Assembly: GCA_900112995.1 (NCBI GenBank)
Contig: FONU01000018.1
Location: 1-64,000 of the forward strand
Direction of reading: 5' to 3'
Source: [Lactobacillus] rogosae
GTDB taxonomy: Bacteria; Bacillota; Clostridia; Lachnospirales; Lachnospiraceae
DNA: 64,000 nt
Shown: positions 14,656 to 22,832 of the stretch, piece after piece
Position numbering within the stretch: position 1 is the stretch's first letter
Layout: every line of letters begins with the position of its first letter
Notes under the pieces: model-generated
What the model saw: only the letters and a program-made list of their open reading frames with translations
Told to the model about the DNA's origin: nothing
Database searches by the model: none
Translations under genes and position numbers: made by a program

Positions 14656-16047
14656 ATGGCAGATTCACAAAAAGGGAAGATTGATATGACCACAGGTCAT
14701 ATAATGAAAAATATTATACTGTTTGCGATACCGATTATTATTGGAAATGTTTTGCAGCAGTTATATACTACGGTTGATGCACTTGTAATAGGCAAATATT
14801 GTGGAGATACATCTTTAGCTGCGGTAGGAACGAGTTCACAGCCGGTTGAAGTATTATTATGTGTTTTTTTAGGAATAGGAACAGGTGTGTCTATTCTTAT
14901 TTCACAATATACCGGAGCAAGGGAATCGGGAAAGGTTGTTTCAGTATGTGGAACTTCAATAACACTTATATATATTGTAGGTATTCCGATTGGAATTCTT
15001 GGATGGTTTGCAGCACCATATATTCTGGAATTCATGAAAGTGCCGCAGGATGTGTGGAATGCCGCATTAATATATACGAGGGTTGTGTTCTTAGGTACAC
15101 TTGGTAATCTGGGTTATAATATGAATGCTGGTATTTTAAGAGGACTTGGAGACAGCAAGGCTTCATTATGGTTTCTGGTTGTGTCCTGTGTTTCTAATAT
15201 AGTATTTGATTTATTGTTTGTTGCAGGGTTTGGAATGGATGTAGCCGGAGCAGCACTTTCTACAAGTATTGCTATGTTCATTTCATGGATTGTAAGTATT
15301 GTTTATATAAGAAAGAAGTTTCCGGAGATACAGTTTACATATTTGCCTAGAAGATTTTCTGGAACAATGATGAAAGCTATTCTGGCTATTGGTTTGCCCG
15401 TTGGACTTAACAATTCTCTTTATTCATTAGGACATGTTGCATTACAGACATTTAATAACTCGCAGGGTGCTATATTTATGGCTGGAGGTGCAGTAGCAGG
15501 AAGAATTACAGGATGCGCTAACATAGCAATTACAGGATTATCTTCGGCGGCCACTACATTTTCAGGACAGAATTATGGTGCTAAGAAATATTCAAGAATT
15601 AAAGAGGGACACTGGAGAATTCCATTGTGTTCAGGTCTGATTACATTAAGTTTTGGATTGCTTTTTATAATGATACATAAACCTATAATCCGTTTCTTCT
15701 CGTCAGATGAAATGGTATTGATGTATGCTAGCAGACATGTTGTTGTCATGTTACTTTCACAGTGGTTTTATGCTATCTTTAACTGTATAATATCTATTGT
15801 AAACGGAACTGGAAAGGTGCGTTATACTACAATTGTCAACATTCTTATGCTTTGGGCAGTCAGAATTCCAAGTGCCTATATTATTAGCAGATACTTTGAT
15901 GGAACATGGGTAATGTTGTGCTTCCCAATCTCTTTCAGCTTTGGAATGTTTGCAATGATAGGTTATTATCTGTTCTCACCGGCATGGAAGGAAGTTATGA
16001 GAATGGCGGAAAAGAAACAAAATGAAGGTGAGAAGAATCTGGCGTAA
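14656..16047 (+). CDS. MATE family multidrug/cation efflux transporter
   Basis: A 463-residue membrane protein with about 12 hydrophobic helices in two similar halves. The opening (GHIMKNIILFAIPIIIGNVL followed by QQLYTTVDALVIGKYCG) is typical of Firmicute MATE exporters, which use sodium or proton gradients to expel drugs. The start at 14656 is preferred because GGAG at 14646-14649 has normal spacing; ATG 14644 is in the same frame. It is monocistronic, between a palindromic operator candidate and the complete hairpin repeat. Confidence 0.9.
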   Translation: MADSQKGKIDMTTGHIMKNIILFAIPIIIGNVLQQLYTTVDALVIGKYCGDTSLAAVGTSSQPVEVLLCVFLGIGTGVSILISQYTGARESGKVVSVCGTSITLIYIVGIPIGILGWFAAPYILEFMKVPQDVWNAALIYTRVVFLGTLGNLGYNMNAGILRGLGDSKASLWFLVVSCVSNIVFDLLFVAGFGMDVAGAALSTSIAMFISWIVSIVYIRKKFPEIQFTYLPRRFSGTMMKAILAIGLPVGLNNSLYSLGHVALQTFNNSQGAIFMAGGAVAGRITGCANIAITGLSSAATTFSGQNYGAKKYSRIKEGHWRIPLCSGLITLSFGLLFIMIHKPIIRFFSSDEMVLMYASRHVVVMLLSQWFYAIFNCIISIVNGTGKVRYTTIVNILMLWAVRIPSAYIISRYFDGTWVMLCFPISFSFGMFAMIGYYLFSPAWKEVMRMAEKKQNEGEKNLA

Positions 16048-16106
16048 GTAATATTGCAGGCTTGCGAAAAGAGTGCAATAAGATTGATAAAAAATTAAAG
16101 AACAGC

Positions 16107-16234
16107 AAATCATCAACATACAACTATATATAATAACTTTGATATAAAGAAGCAGAGCAAGTGCTAAGGCAACGAAAACCTTTCAGTACTTGCTCTTATT
16201 TTATCACTAATGCTTACATAAAAATCATTACACA
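16107..16234 (+). repeat. Complete copy of the recurrent repeat with hairpin terminator
   Basis: This 128-base copy has a left flank (to about 16153), a hairpin (AGAGCAAGTGCT at 16154-16165 pairing with AGTACTTGCTCT at 16185-16196, AAGG/CCTT inside) and a right flank ending TCATTACACA. Partial copies are at 285, 7164, 7791 and 9121. A base change in the left arm relative to 7164 leaves a G-T pair, so the stem is retained. It probably also terminates the MATE transcript. Confidence 0.8.
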
Positions 16235-16275
16235 AAATAGAGTAAAGATTTTGTGAGTTGAATAAGAAAAAATGA

Positions 16276-16304
16276 TTGACATAACAGAATAATCTGTCTA
16301 TAAT
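16276..16304 (+). promoter_or_regulatory. Consensus sigma-A promoter of the MarR operon
   Basis: TTGACA (16276-16281) and TATAAT (16299-16304) are perfect consensus hexamers separated by exactly 17 bases. The gene start is 35 bases downstream of the -10. Confidence 0.9.
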
Positions 16305-16320
16305 CGTTCTAAAAAGAACG
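16305..16320 (+). promoter_or_regulatory. Palindromic operator at the transcription start
   Basis: CGTTCTAAAAAGAACG is a perfect inverted repeat (six-base arms, four-base spacer) that abuts the -10 box and covers the expected transcription start. A bound MarR dimer here would block a very strong promoter, so autorepression by the next gene is likely. Confidence 0.7.
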
Positions 16321-16338
16321 ATAGTAAAGGAGGTCAGG

Positions 16339-16779
16339 ATGTATTTCTGGGATAAGCATAAAACAATCACAAGCTATTATGAATTACTTTCAGGAGAAGT
16401 GTGCGACAGGTATGAATTAACGCAGATGGAATATGATATACTTATGTTTCTTCATAATAATCCACAGCATAATACAGCAGCAGACATAGTAAAGATTAGA
16501 AAATCAACAAAATCCCACGTTTCAACATCACTAAAGAATCTTGAAAATAAAGGTCTTGTTGAACGAATACAAAGTAAGGATAATAAAAAGCATATTGAGA
16601 TTGTTTTATTAGATAAGGCGGAGGTAATTGTAAAAGCAGGAATAAACGCACAGAAACAGTTTGCTAAGGATGTTTTAAGTGGCTTAACAGAAGAAGAAAA
16701 GCATATGTGTATAGATGTGTTTGATAAGATCTGCAATAATGCAGAAAAATATTTAAAAGAGTATAGGGAGCAGAACTAG
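16339..16779 (+). CDS. MarR family transcriptional regulator
   Basis: A 146-residue winged-helix protein. The recognition region reads TAADIVKIRKSTKSHVSTSL, with a beta wing (GLVERIQSKDNKKHIEIVLL) at about residues 74-93 and flanking dimerisation helices. AAGGAGG precedes the ATG. It is driven by the consensus promoter with overlapping palindrome and is followed after 2 bases by a membrane protein gene, which is probably the co-regulated function. Confidence 0.88.
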   Translation: MYFWDKHKTITSYYELLSGEVCDRYELTQMEYDILMFLHNNPQHNTAADIVKIRKSTKSHVSTSLKNLENKGLVERIQSKDNKKHIEIVLLDKAEVIVKAGINAQKQFAKDVLSGLTEEEKHMCIDVFDKICNNAEKYLKEYREQN

Positions 16780-16781
16780 TA

Positions 16782-17462
16782 ATGAAGCAGAACAATTATA
16801 AACCACAGCTTCCAGATGTTATGGAAGCAATATTTGATGCAGCATATCTTATATTTGATCTTGTTGCTGCAATATTATTTTTTATATATTCAAATGGGGA
16901 TATGTTATTTATTCTTTATGGAATATTAACATTAACACTTTGCGGAGGAGATGCATTTCATCTTGTGCCAAGAATTATCAGAGCAGTATGTGGAAGTAGT
17001 GATAAGATAAAGAAACAGCTAGGAATTGGATTGCAGATATCTTCTATTACAATGACAGCTTTTTATATTATTTTGATGTATATCTGGAAATTTACATTTC
17101 CAGGGTTTACAATACCAGTAATAATTGAGGTTATAATATGGATATCAGCAATTGTTAGAATTGTAATATGTATGTTCCCACAGAATAATTGGTGTACAGA
17201 TGAGGGAAATATGAAATTATCCGTTATCAGAAATTCAGTCTTTGCAGTTACAGGTATAGGAGTAATTATTCTATATTTGATTTCAGGAAATGCTTATGGA
17301 TATCATCTGACAAGGATGGTAGCAGCAATTATTATTTCATTTGGATGCTATATACCAGTAACCTTATTCAGCAAAACTAAACCAAAGGTTGGACTTTTAA
17401 TGATTCCGAAAACTTGTGCATATATGTGGATTATAGCTATGGGACTTAAGCTTTTGTTTTAG
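16782..17462 (+). CDS. Hypothetical membrane protein, co-transcribed with MarR
   Basis: A 226-residue protein with about six or seven hydrophobic helices, a charged N-terminus (KQNNYKPQLPDVMEAIFDAAY) and a conserved-looking GGDAFHLVPRI motif after the second helix. I do not recognise the family. Two bases separate it from the MarR stop, so both genes share the strong repressed promoter and it is probably induced when the MarR ligand appears, perhaps as a transporter or membrane stress protein. Confidence 0.65.
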   Translation: MKQNNYKPQLPDVMEAIFDAAYLIFDLVAAILFFIYSNGDMLFILYGILTLTLCGGDAFHLVPRIIRAVCGSSDKIKKQLGIGLQISSITMTAFYIILMYIWKFTFPGFTIPVIIEVIIWISAIVRIVICMFPQNNWCTDEGNMKLSVIRNSVFAVTGIGVIILYLISGNAYGYHLTRMVAAIIISFGCYIPVTLFSKTKPKVGLLMIPKTCAYMWIIAMGLKLLF

Positions 17463-17573
17463 AATTATGTGGAGCAGCTCTGAGGCATCACTAAGCGGTA
17501 GAATTTACGTTCATTGTTCATATTATTACAATTATAAATATAACAAAATATTATCATATGGAGGCATAACATT

Positions 17574-18122
17574 ATGATGGAAATTAAAAAGTTTGTAGAG
17601 CTTATGACTGGAGAATTTGATAACAAAGAACAGTTTATGGAAATGAAGGAGGCTGGTAAAAGCTTTCCGTATGCACAACATATAAACACAGTCTGCAATG
17701 ATAAAATAAAAAATATTCCAGAGGATTTTAACGGAATATTTGTTGTAGAGGAAAGTTATTATGAAACAGATGGAAAACGTCATGCGTCACCACATTTATT
17801 TCTGATTACAGATAGTAACGCTGGAGTTATACTTTCTTCTTATGAAATTCCTGCAGGAGAAGACAAGAATACATTTTCTTATAACTCAATGAAGAGTGTA
17901 GATTATAGTGAACTTAAAAAATCTGAGAAGTTTACGCCAGCATTATATAAGGAAAATAATGGAAGCTGGGAGGGAGGAAGCGTAAGCCAGTTTACACCAG
18001 TTATGATATTCAGATTATGGGAGCGTTTTTCAGAAGCTTGTCTTGAGGTATCAGAAAGCATGGAGGTGAATGGAAAGAGAACCTTCGGATATGATGTTCC
18101 TATTATTTATAAGAGAGTATAG
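17574..18122 (+). CDS. Hypothetical protein, weakly CpcT/CpeT-like
   Basis: A 182-residue soluble protein. Its start (FVELMTGEFDNKEQFMEM) and a following FNGIFVVEESYYETDG resemble the opening of CpcT/CpeT-fold (DUF1001) proteins, which are chromophore lyases in cyanobacteria; some non-phototrophs carry relatives of unknown role. The resemblance is short and could be coincidental. A monocistronic layout ending in a bidirectional terminator is seen. The ATG at 17577 is an alternative start. Confidence 0.5.
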   Translation: MMEIKKFVELMTGEFDNKEQFMEMKEAGKSFPYAQHINTVCNDKIKNIPEDFNGIFVVEESYYETDGKRHASPHLFLITDSNAGVILSSYEIPAGEDKNTFSYNSMKSVDYSELKKSEKFTPALYKENNGSWEGGSVSQFTPVMIFRLWERFSEACLEVSESMEVNGKRTFGYDVPIIYKRV

Positions 18123-18224
18123 AACAATTGGACTGCCAGCCGGATTATCCTGCTGGCAATTAACTGGCAGTGGTGCAAGGTAGTGTAGAGTTATATAATA
18201 AGCATATTATTTTATATTAAGTGT

Positions 18225-18271
18225 ACTACATATGAAACTAAAGCTTGGGTGCTTTCTGTTTCATATGTAGT
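18225..18271 (+). terminator. Bidirectional terminator between convergent genes
   Basis: ACTACATATGAAAC (18225-18238) pairs perfectly over 14 bases with GTTTCATATGTAGT (18258-18271). It separates two convergent genes, and its last base coincides with the stop codon of the minus-strand gene. An additional small GCCAGC/GCTGGC hairpin lies at about 18133-18153. Confidence 0.8.
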
Positions 18272-19353
18272 TATTCTGTAAGTTCCTTCATAAGTGAGTT
18301 TACAGTTGTAATTTCATTTATCCGGCCAACATTGTCACCACAGAAGATTAAGCCATTATCCACATCTCCCTTTACAGCATTTATAAGAGCTTTTGTAATA
18401 CAATATGGAACCTTTGCAGGGTTACATTTTTCAAGACAATTGTAGCATTTGGAAATAGGAATTCTTGAATTGTCAAGTCGTTTGATAAATGCATTACGAA
18501 GTGCTCTTCCAGGCATTCCGACAGGACTTTGGATAATCTGAACATCTTCTTGTCTGGCATTGATATAAGCCTGTTTATAAGCAGGTGATGCATCACATTC
18601 TTTAGTAGCAACGAATCTGCTTGCTATCTGCACTCCATCAGCTCCAAGATTAATTGCATGAATAATATCCTGTTTATCGAATATTCCACCTGCAACAATA
18701 ACAGGTATTTTTTTGGAGTATTTATCTTCATATTCTTTTTTACATTCTATAATATTAGTTATTTCATTATCGAAATCAAGTGAAGCTGTATTGTTCAGCT
18801 GTTCATTAGAAAATCCGAGGTGTCCGCCAGCCTTTGGTCCTTCTATTACGATAAAATCAGCGGTTCGGTCATACTTATGTGACCACATTTTTAATATAAG
18901 CTGTGCAGCTCTTTTTGATGATATGATAGGAGCTATCTTAGTCTGACAGGCTTTGTCTACAAGTGCTGGTAAATCTATCGGAAGACCAGCACCGCTGATA
19001 ATTATATCGGCACCTGCTGCAACAGCTGCTTTTACATGTTCTTTATAATGTTTAAGTGCAACCATAATATTTACGCCAACAAGTCCATTACCACCGGCAA
19101 TTTCTTTAGCTTTACGGATATGTTTCTTTATTGCTGCTAAATTGCAGCCGGCCTGATCATATTCAAATGCATCATCATCATAACCAATCTGGGCAGTTGA
19201 AATAATTCCGACTCCCCCCTCCTTTGCTACTGCACCTGCAAGACCGCTTAAGCTGACACCAACACCCATGCCACCTTGAATAATTGGAATTCTTGCTGTT
19301 TTATTACCAATATGTAATTCGGGAAGCTTATATTTATTTGTACTAAGATTCAT
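18271..19353 (-). CDS. NAD(P)H-dependent flavin oxidoreductase, nitronate monooxygenase/FabK-like
   Basis: A 360-residue TIM-barrel flavoenzyme. The N-terminus IPIIQGGMGVGVSLSGLA, the IISGAGLP loop, IEGPKAGGHLGF (FMN region with the catalytic-type His) and VIVAGGIF...GADGVQIASRF are hallmarks of the nitronate monooxygenase/enoyl-ACP reductase II superfamily. The C-terminus carries a Cys cluster (CYNCLEKCNPAKVPYC, about residues 307-322) typical of the longer clostridial form. A palindrome resembling a fatty-acid-regulator box lies 80 bases upstream, which tips the guess towards lipid metabolism. It is longer than classical FabK. Confidence 0.8.
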   Translation of the reverse strand: MNLSTNKYKLPELHIGNKTARIPIIQGGMGVGVSLSGLAGAVAKEGGVGIISTAQIGYDDDAFEYDQAGCNLAAIKKHIRKAKEIAGGNGLVGVNIMVALKHYKEHVKAAVAAGADIIISGAGLPIDLPALVDKACQTKIAPIISSKRAAQLILKMWSHKYDRTADFIVIEGPKAGGHLGFSNEQLNNTASLDFDNEITNIIECKKEYEDKYSKKIPVIVAGGIFDKQDIIHAINLGADGVQIASRFVATKECDASPAYKQAYINARQEDVQIIQSPVGMPGRALRNAFIKRLDNSRIPISKCYNCLEKCNPAKVPYCITKALINAVKGDVDNGLIFCGDNVGRINEITTVNSLMKELTE

Positions 19354-19941
19354 ATTAAACCAATCCTCATTTCTATGTATATATTGTTGGAGTATACAAG
19401 AATTATTAAACCATTATCACAATGTTTTGATACTCAAACTATTGTGATAATAATACATCGTGGCAGAGATGTCAAGATTTTATTATTAACAATACTTCTT
19501 GATATAGTATTTAAAACTATGAAGATTAATAAAATTCACTATAAAGTATCAAAAATACCATTCAACTCCAAAATCCAACCGAATACCGAAGGGTTATATA
19601 TATCTTTCAAATGGCTGGATTACGGTAGATAAAATACTCACATTTACGATTATTTTTGTTGCTATTTTTGTTATAATATGGTTATGTATCTATATACCAA
19701 TAAGAATTAAAATAGCCAGGATTAATAAAATATTTAGTAAGTAATGTATACACAGATATAAAATGCCTGGCACATAATAGAAGAAAGGAAGCCTGTTACA
19801 ATTACATTATTATAATATATTTAGATATGTTGGATATATTAGATATGCGGATATATTGATATGTTGTATACATTAAAAGTGTTAGATATATTTGCTCGAT
19901 TATATTAGTGATAATTAATAAGACAGGCTGTATAAAAGACT
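19354..19941. other. 588-bp intergenic region between divergent genes
   Basis: Apart from the operator at 19414-19450 no convincing gene is seen. An 85-codon plus-strand frame (19375-19632) has no ribosome site and unlikely composition. A startless frame ending at about 19743 encodes a hydrophobic stretch followed by a basic tail, and may be a decayed membrane peptide. From 19820 to 19900 the DNA is built of degenerate GATAT/ATATTAGATAT words. Confidence 0.5.
19414..19450 (-). promoter_or_regulatory. 37-bp dyad containing a FabT-like box
   Basis: The outer arms TTATCACAAT and ATTGTGATAA are perfect inverted repeats. In the centre lies TTTGATACTCAAA, which matches the TTTGA-N3-TCAAA form known for FabT-type MarR regulators of fatty acid synthesis. 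It sits about 60-100 bases upstream of the minus-strand flavoenzyme start, a good promoter position. The regulator itself is not in this window. Confidence 0.55.
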
Positions 19942-21408
19942 ATGGACAAAGTTAAGAAGCATACAATACGTGTCAGGTATGTAATATTATCTGTGATAGG
20001 TTTTGTTCTTGCTGTGATAATAGGAATAGTTACGATTGCACTTGTAAGCTACAAAAAGCAGCCGAAGCTTACAGATGGTGAGAAACAGGAATTAGATAAC
20101 ACGGATCTTTTAAAACGTCAGACTAGTCCTGAGAGAGCCAAGATAATAGAGGATAATAATGATGCGTTAAAAGAACGTATAAGAATGATTAGCCAGGCAA
20201 AGGAAGAAATAATACTTTCAACCTTTGATTTCAGGTCTGATGATAGTGGAAAGCTTATATTAGGTGCACTTATTGATGCGGCAGACAGGGGAGTATCGGT
20301 TAATGTTATAGTTGATGGAGTGTCAGGTTTTCTTAGAATGAGGGGCAATGCGTATTTTGAGGCACTTGCGGCTATGCCAGAGGCAACAGTTAAGATATAT
20401 AACAAGGTCAATCCGTTAAAGTCTTATAAGTCAATGGGAAGACTGCACGACAAATATATAGTTATAGACAGGCAGAATTACATTCTTGGTGGACGTAATA
20501 CATTTAATTATTTCCTTGGAGATAATGAGGGACATAAGAATTATGACAGAGATGTGTTAGTATATTGTGCCAAGACAGATGAGAACAGTTCGGTCAACCA
20601 GCTTATAGACTATTATGACAGCGTGTGGAACTATAAGGAGAGCAAGACTCTTTTATCAAGCAGTAAGACTTCTTATAAAGAAAAGATAGCTGCAAAGGAC
20701 AAGGTTAAGACAGCAAAAGATGAGCTTTTAGCAGGTTATGAGGCATATTGTGCTGATAATCAGGAGTTCGTAGACAATACAGATTATGCCAGTGAGACAG
20801 TGGAGGTCAACAGCATAGCACTTCTTAGCAATCCGATAGATTACAAGGTAAAGAAGCCGGTTGTGTGGTATCAGCTTGTAAGGCTTATGAAATCGGCAGA
20901 TGCTAAGGTGAAGATACATACACCTTATATAATATGTAACGATTATATGTATGAAGGACTTACTGAGGTATGTGATAAGGTAGAAAATGCATCTTTGATG
21001 ACTAATTCTATTGGTAATAATGGTAATCCATTTGGCTCGGCAGATTATTATGTTAATAAAGATAAAATACTTAATACCGGGCTTGAAGTATGGGAGTACG
21101 AGGGCGGATATTCTTATCATGGAAAGTCAATACTTATAGATGATAATATATCGGTCATTGGCTCATTTAATGTGGATATGCGAAGCGTCTATCTGGATAC
21201 GGAGCTTATGCTTGTAATTGACAGCAGGGAGATTAACAGCCAGTTAAATGAAGCTATGGAGTCATATGAGCATATAGCAAGAAAGGCTGATGCAGATGGA
21301 AGTTACGACAATCCATATGATGTAGAACCTGTGGAGCTTACGCCATACAGGGAAAAGAGAATGAAGCTTATCAAGAACTTTATATTGTGGACGAGATATC
21401 TATTTTAA
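19942..21408 (+). CDS. Phospholipase D / cardiolipin synthase-like membrane protein
   Basis: A 488-residue protein with one N-terminal transmembrane helix (about residues 12-35) and an extracytoplasmic PLD domain. The first HKD motif is RLHDKYIVIDRQNYILGGRN (near residues 167-186); the second, HGKSILIDDNISVIGSFN, is near residue 393. Two HKD motifs form one active site for phosphatidyl transfer or hydrolysis. It resembles cardiolipin synthases but has only one helix, as in the secreted or anchored PLD-like group. The ribosome site is weak. Confidence 0.8.
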   Translation: MDKVKKHTIRVRYVILSVIGFVLAVIIGIVTIALVSYKKQPKLTDGEKQELDNTDLLKRQTSPERAKIIEDNNDALKERIRMISQAKEEIILSTFDFRSDDSGKLILGALIDAADRGVSVNVIVDGVSGFLRMRGNAYFEALAAMPEATVKIYNKVNPLKSYKSMGRLHDKYIVIDRQNYILGGRNTFNYFLGDNEGHKNYDRDVLVYCAKTDENSSVNQLIDYYDSVWNYKESKTLLSSSKTSYKEKIAAKDKVKTAKDELLAGYEAYCADNQEFVDNTDYASETVEVNSIALLSNPIDYKVKKPVVWYQLVRLMKSADAKVKIHTPYIICNDYMYEGLTEVCDKVENASLMTNSIGNNGNPFGSADYYVNKDKILNTGLEVWEYEGGYSYHGKSILIDDNISVIGSFNVDMRSVYLDTELMLVIDSREINSQLNEAMESYEHIARKADADGSYDNPYDVEPVELTPYREKRMKLIKNFILWTRYLF

Positions 21409-21448
21409 AATACAGACATATTTATAATGCAAGATATGGAGATTAACT

Positions 21449-21910
21449 ATGAAGATGACAACTCTGTGTTATATTGAGAAAGATAACAACTATCTGATGT
21501 TACATAGAACCAAGAAAGAAAATGATATCAATAAGGGTAAGTGGATTGGTGTTGGAGGTCACGCAGAGGGCTGTGAGACACCAGAGGAATGTCTTTTAAG
21601 GGAAGCGAAGGAAGAGACAGGACTTACACTTACAGCATATCGTTTCAGGGGGCTTATAACATTTATAAGTGATGAATGTGAGCCTGAGCTTATGTGTCTG
21701 TTTACCGCGAATGACTATGACGGTGAGGTAAGCATATGTGATGAAGGCGACCTTTGCTGGGTTAGTAAAGATAAAATATTAGAGCTTCCAACGTGGGAGG
21801 GTGACGCTGTATTTTTAAAGCTTCTCCTTAGTGATGAACAGAGATTTTTTACAATAAAGTTAAGATATGAGGGCGATAAGCTCATTGAAAAAAATGTACA
21901 GTTTTATTAA
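21449..21910 (+). CDS. Nudix hydrolase, MutT/8-oxo-dGTPase-like
   Basis: A 153-residue Nudix protein with a full Nudix box, GGHAEGCETPEECLLREAKEETGL (residues about 37-59, written here in one motif block), matching GX5EX7REUXEEXGU. The N-terminus TTLCYIEKDNNYLMLHR and the later WVSKDKILELPTWEGD are typical of the YvcI/MutT-like 8-oxo-dGTP diphosphatases of Firmicutes, which clean oxidised nucleotides. It follows the PLD gene by 40 bases and ends before a strong terminator, so the two may share a transcript. Confidence 0.85.
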   Translation: MKMTTLCYIEKDNNYLMLHRTKKENDINKGKWIGVGGHAEGCETPEECLLREAKEETGLTLTAYRFRGLITFISDECEPELMCLFTANDYDGEVSICDEGDLCWVSKDKILELPTWEGDAVFLKLLLSDEQRFFTIKLRYEGDKLIEKNVQFY

Positions 21911-21952
21911 GAAAATGTATACATATGCCGATATACATTAAGCTACGGAGAG

Positions 21953-21999
21953 CACATTTATTCAATGGATTGATTGCTGTTGGATAAGTGTGTTTTTTT
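21953..21999 (+). terminator. Rho-independent terminator after the Nudix gene
   Basis: CACATTTATTCAA (21953-21965) pairs with TTGGATAAGTGTG (21980-21992), using two G-T pairs, and is followed by a run of T residues. Confidence 0.8.
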
Positions 22000-22084
22000 A
22001 TGTACATTTATTTTACTTACCACTTGGACCGTACAGGAAAGTGGAGCGGCTGTGACTGACTGAACAGCGGCAGGAAGGAGAAAA

Positions 22085-22831
22085 ATGGATATTAATACAC
22101 AGACATTCAGAGAAAGCTATACTGATTATTACAATCAGAAGATACTTGCTAATGAAAATGCTGATGAGAATGACTGGCGCAGTATGTCTGATAAGCAGTG
22201 GGACAAAATGCTTGACGGAATAGACGACTACGTTGATGATTTCAAGGAGAACTTAAAGAGGCTTAAGGAGATGCAGGATAAGGCGGCAGACAGAGCGGCG
22301 GCGGACGCAAGGTCAGATATGAGGGCTAATGCGGCGGCAAGTGCGGCACTTAGGACAGCGGCATATGGTTTTGTGTCACAGACAGTAGCAGGTGATGATA
22401 CATCTGATAAGGCTGATTATGAGCTTACAGATGGACTTTTTCCAAGTGACCCTGAAGAAACTAAGGCTGTGAATATGTCTAAGACACAGGAAGCACTTCT
22501 TACAGGTAATACAAGTGCGGGAATATCTGGTACAGAGAGTACAAGGGAAACTGCAAGCACAAGTGATGATGATGAAAATGTAACGTGGTATATAACAGTA
22601 TTTTCAGAGCAGGGCATTTCCTGTGCTTCATTTGATAAAGACGGCAATAAGACAGAACTTTGGGATATTCCGTATAATAACAGCAGTGATTATAAGAAGG
22701 TATTAGATTTCTTAGACAGATTTGAGAAGGATGCTAACCTAAAATTTTCCAGTGATAAGCAGTTCTGGGTAGATTTTCTTGCTGGAAATATTGATGTGGA
22801 CAAGATAGTTAAAGAATACAGCGGTGATTAA
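22085..22831 (+). CDS. Hypothetical protein, 248 aa
   Basis: The sequence shows three parts: a helical acidic N-terminus with an Ala-rich heptad-like stretch (ADRAAADARSDMRANAAASA, about residues 74-93), a low-complexity Thr/Ser/Asp middle, and a compact C-terminus (NVTWYITVFSEQGISCASFD, then FWVDFLAGNIDVDKIV). There is no signal peptide. I have seen this kind of C-terminal module in other Lachnospiraceae hypothetical proteins but know no function. AAGGAG precedes the ATG, and its stop abuts the LysR gene start. Confidence 0.65.
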   Translation: MDINTQTFRESYTDYYNQKILANENADENDWRSMSDKQWDKMLDGIDDYVDDFKENLKRLKEMQDKAADRAAADARSDMRANAAASAALRTAAYGFVSQTVAGDDTSDKADYELTDGLFPSDPEETKAVNMSKTQEALLTGNTSAGISGTESTRETASTSDDDENVTWYITVFSEQGISCASFDKDGNKTELWDIPYNNSSDYKKVLDFLDRFEKDANLKFSSDKQFWVDFLAGNIDVDKIVKEYSGD

Positions 22832-22832
22832 T

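Noticed and set aside
19375-19632. An 85-codon plus-strand ORF upstream of the PLD gene
   Set aside because: No ribosome site, overlap with the FabT-like dyad, and a composition unlike neighbouring proteins.
20728-21120. A 130-codon minus-strand frame in the phospholipase D gene
   Set aside because: It is antisense to conserved HKD-domain coding sequence and has no start context.
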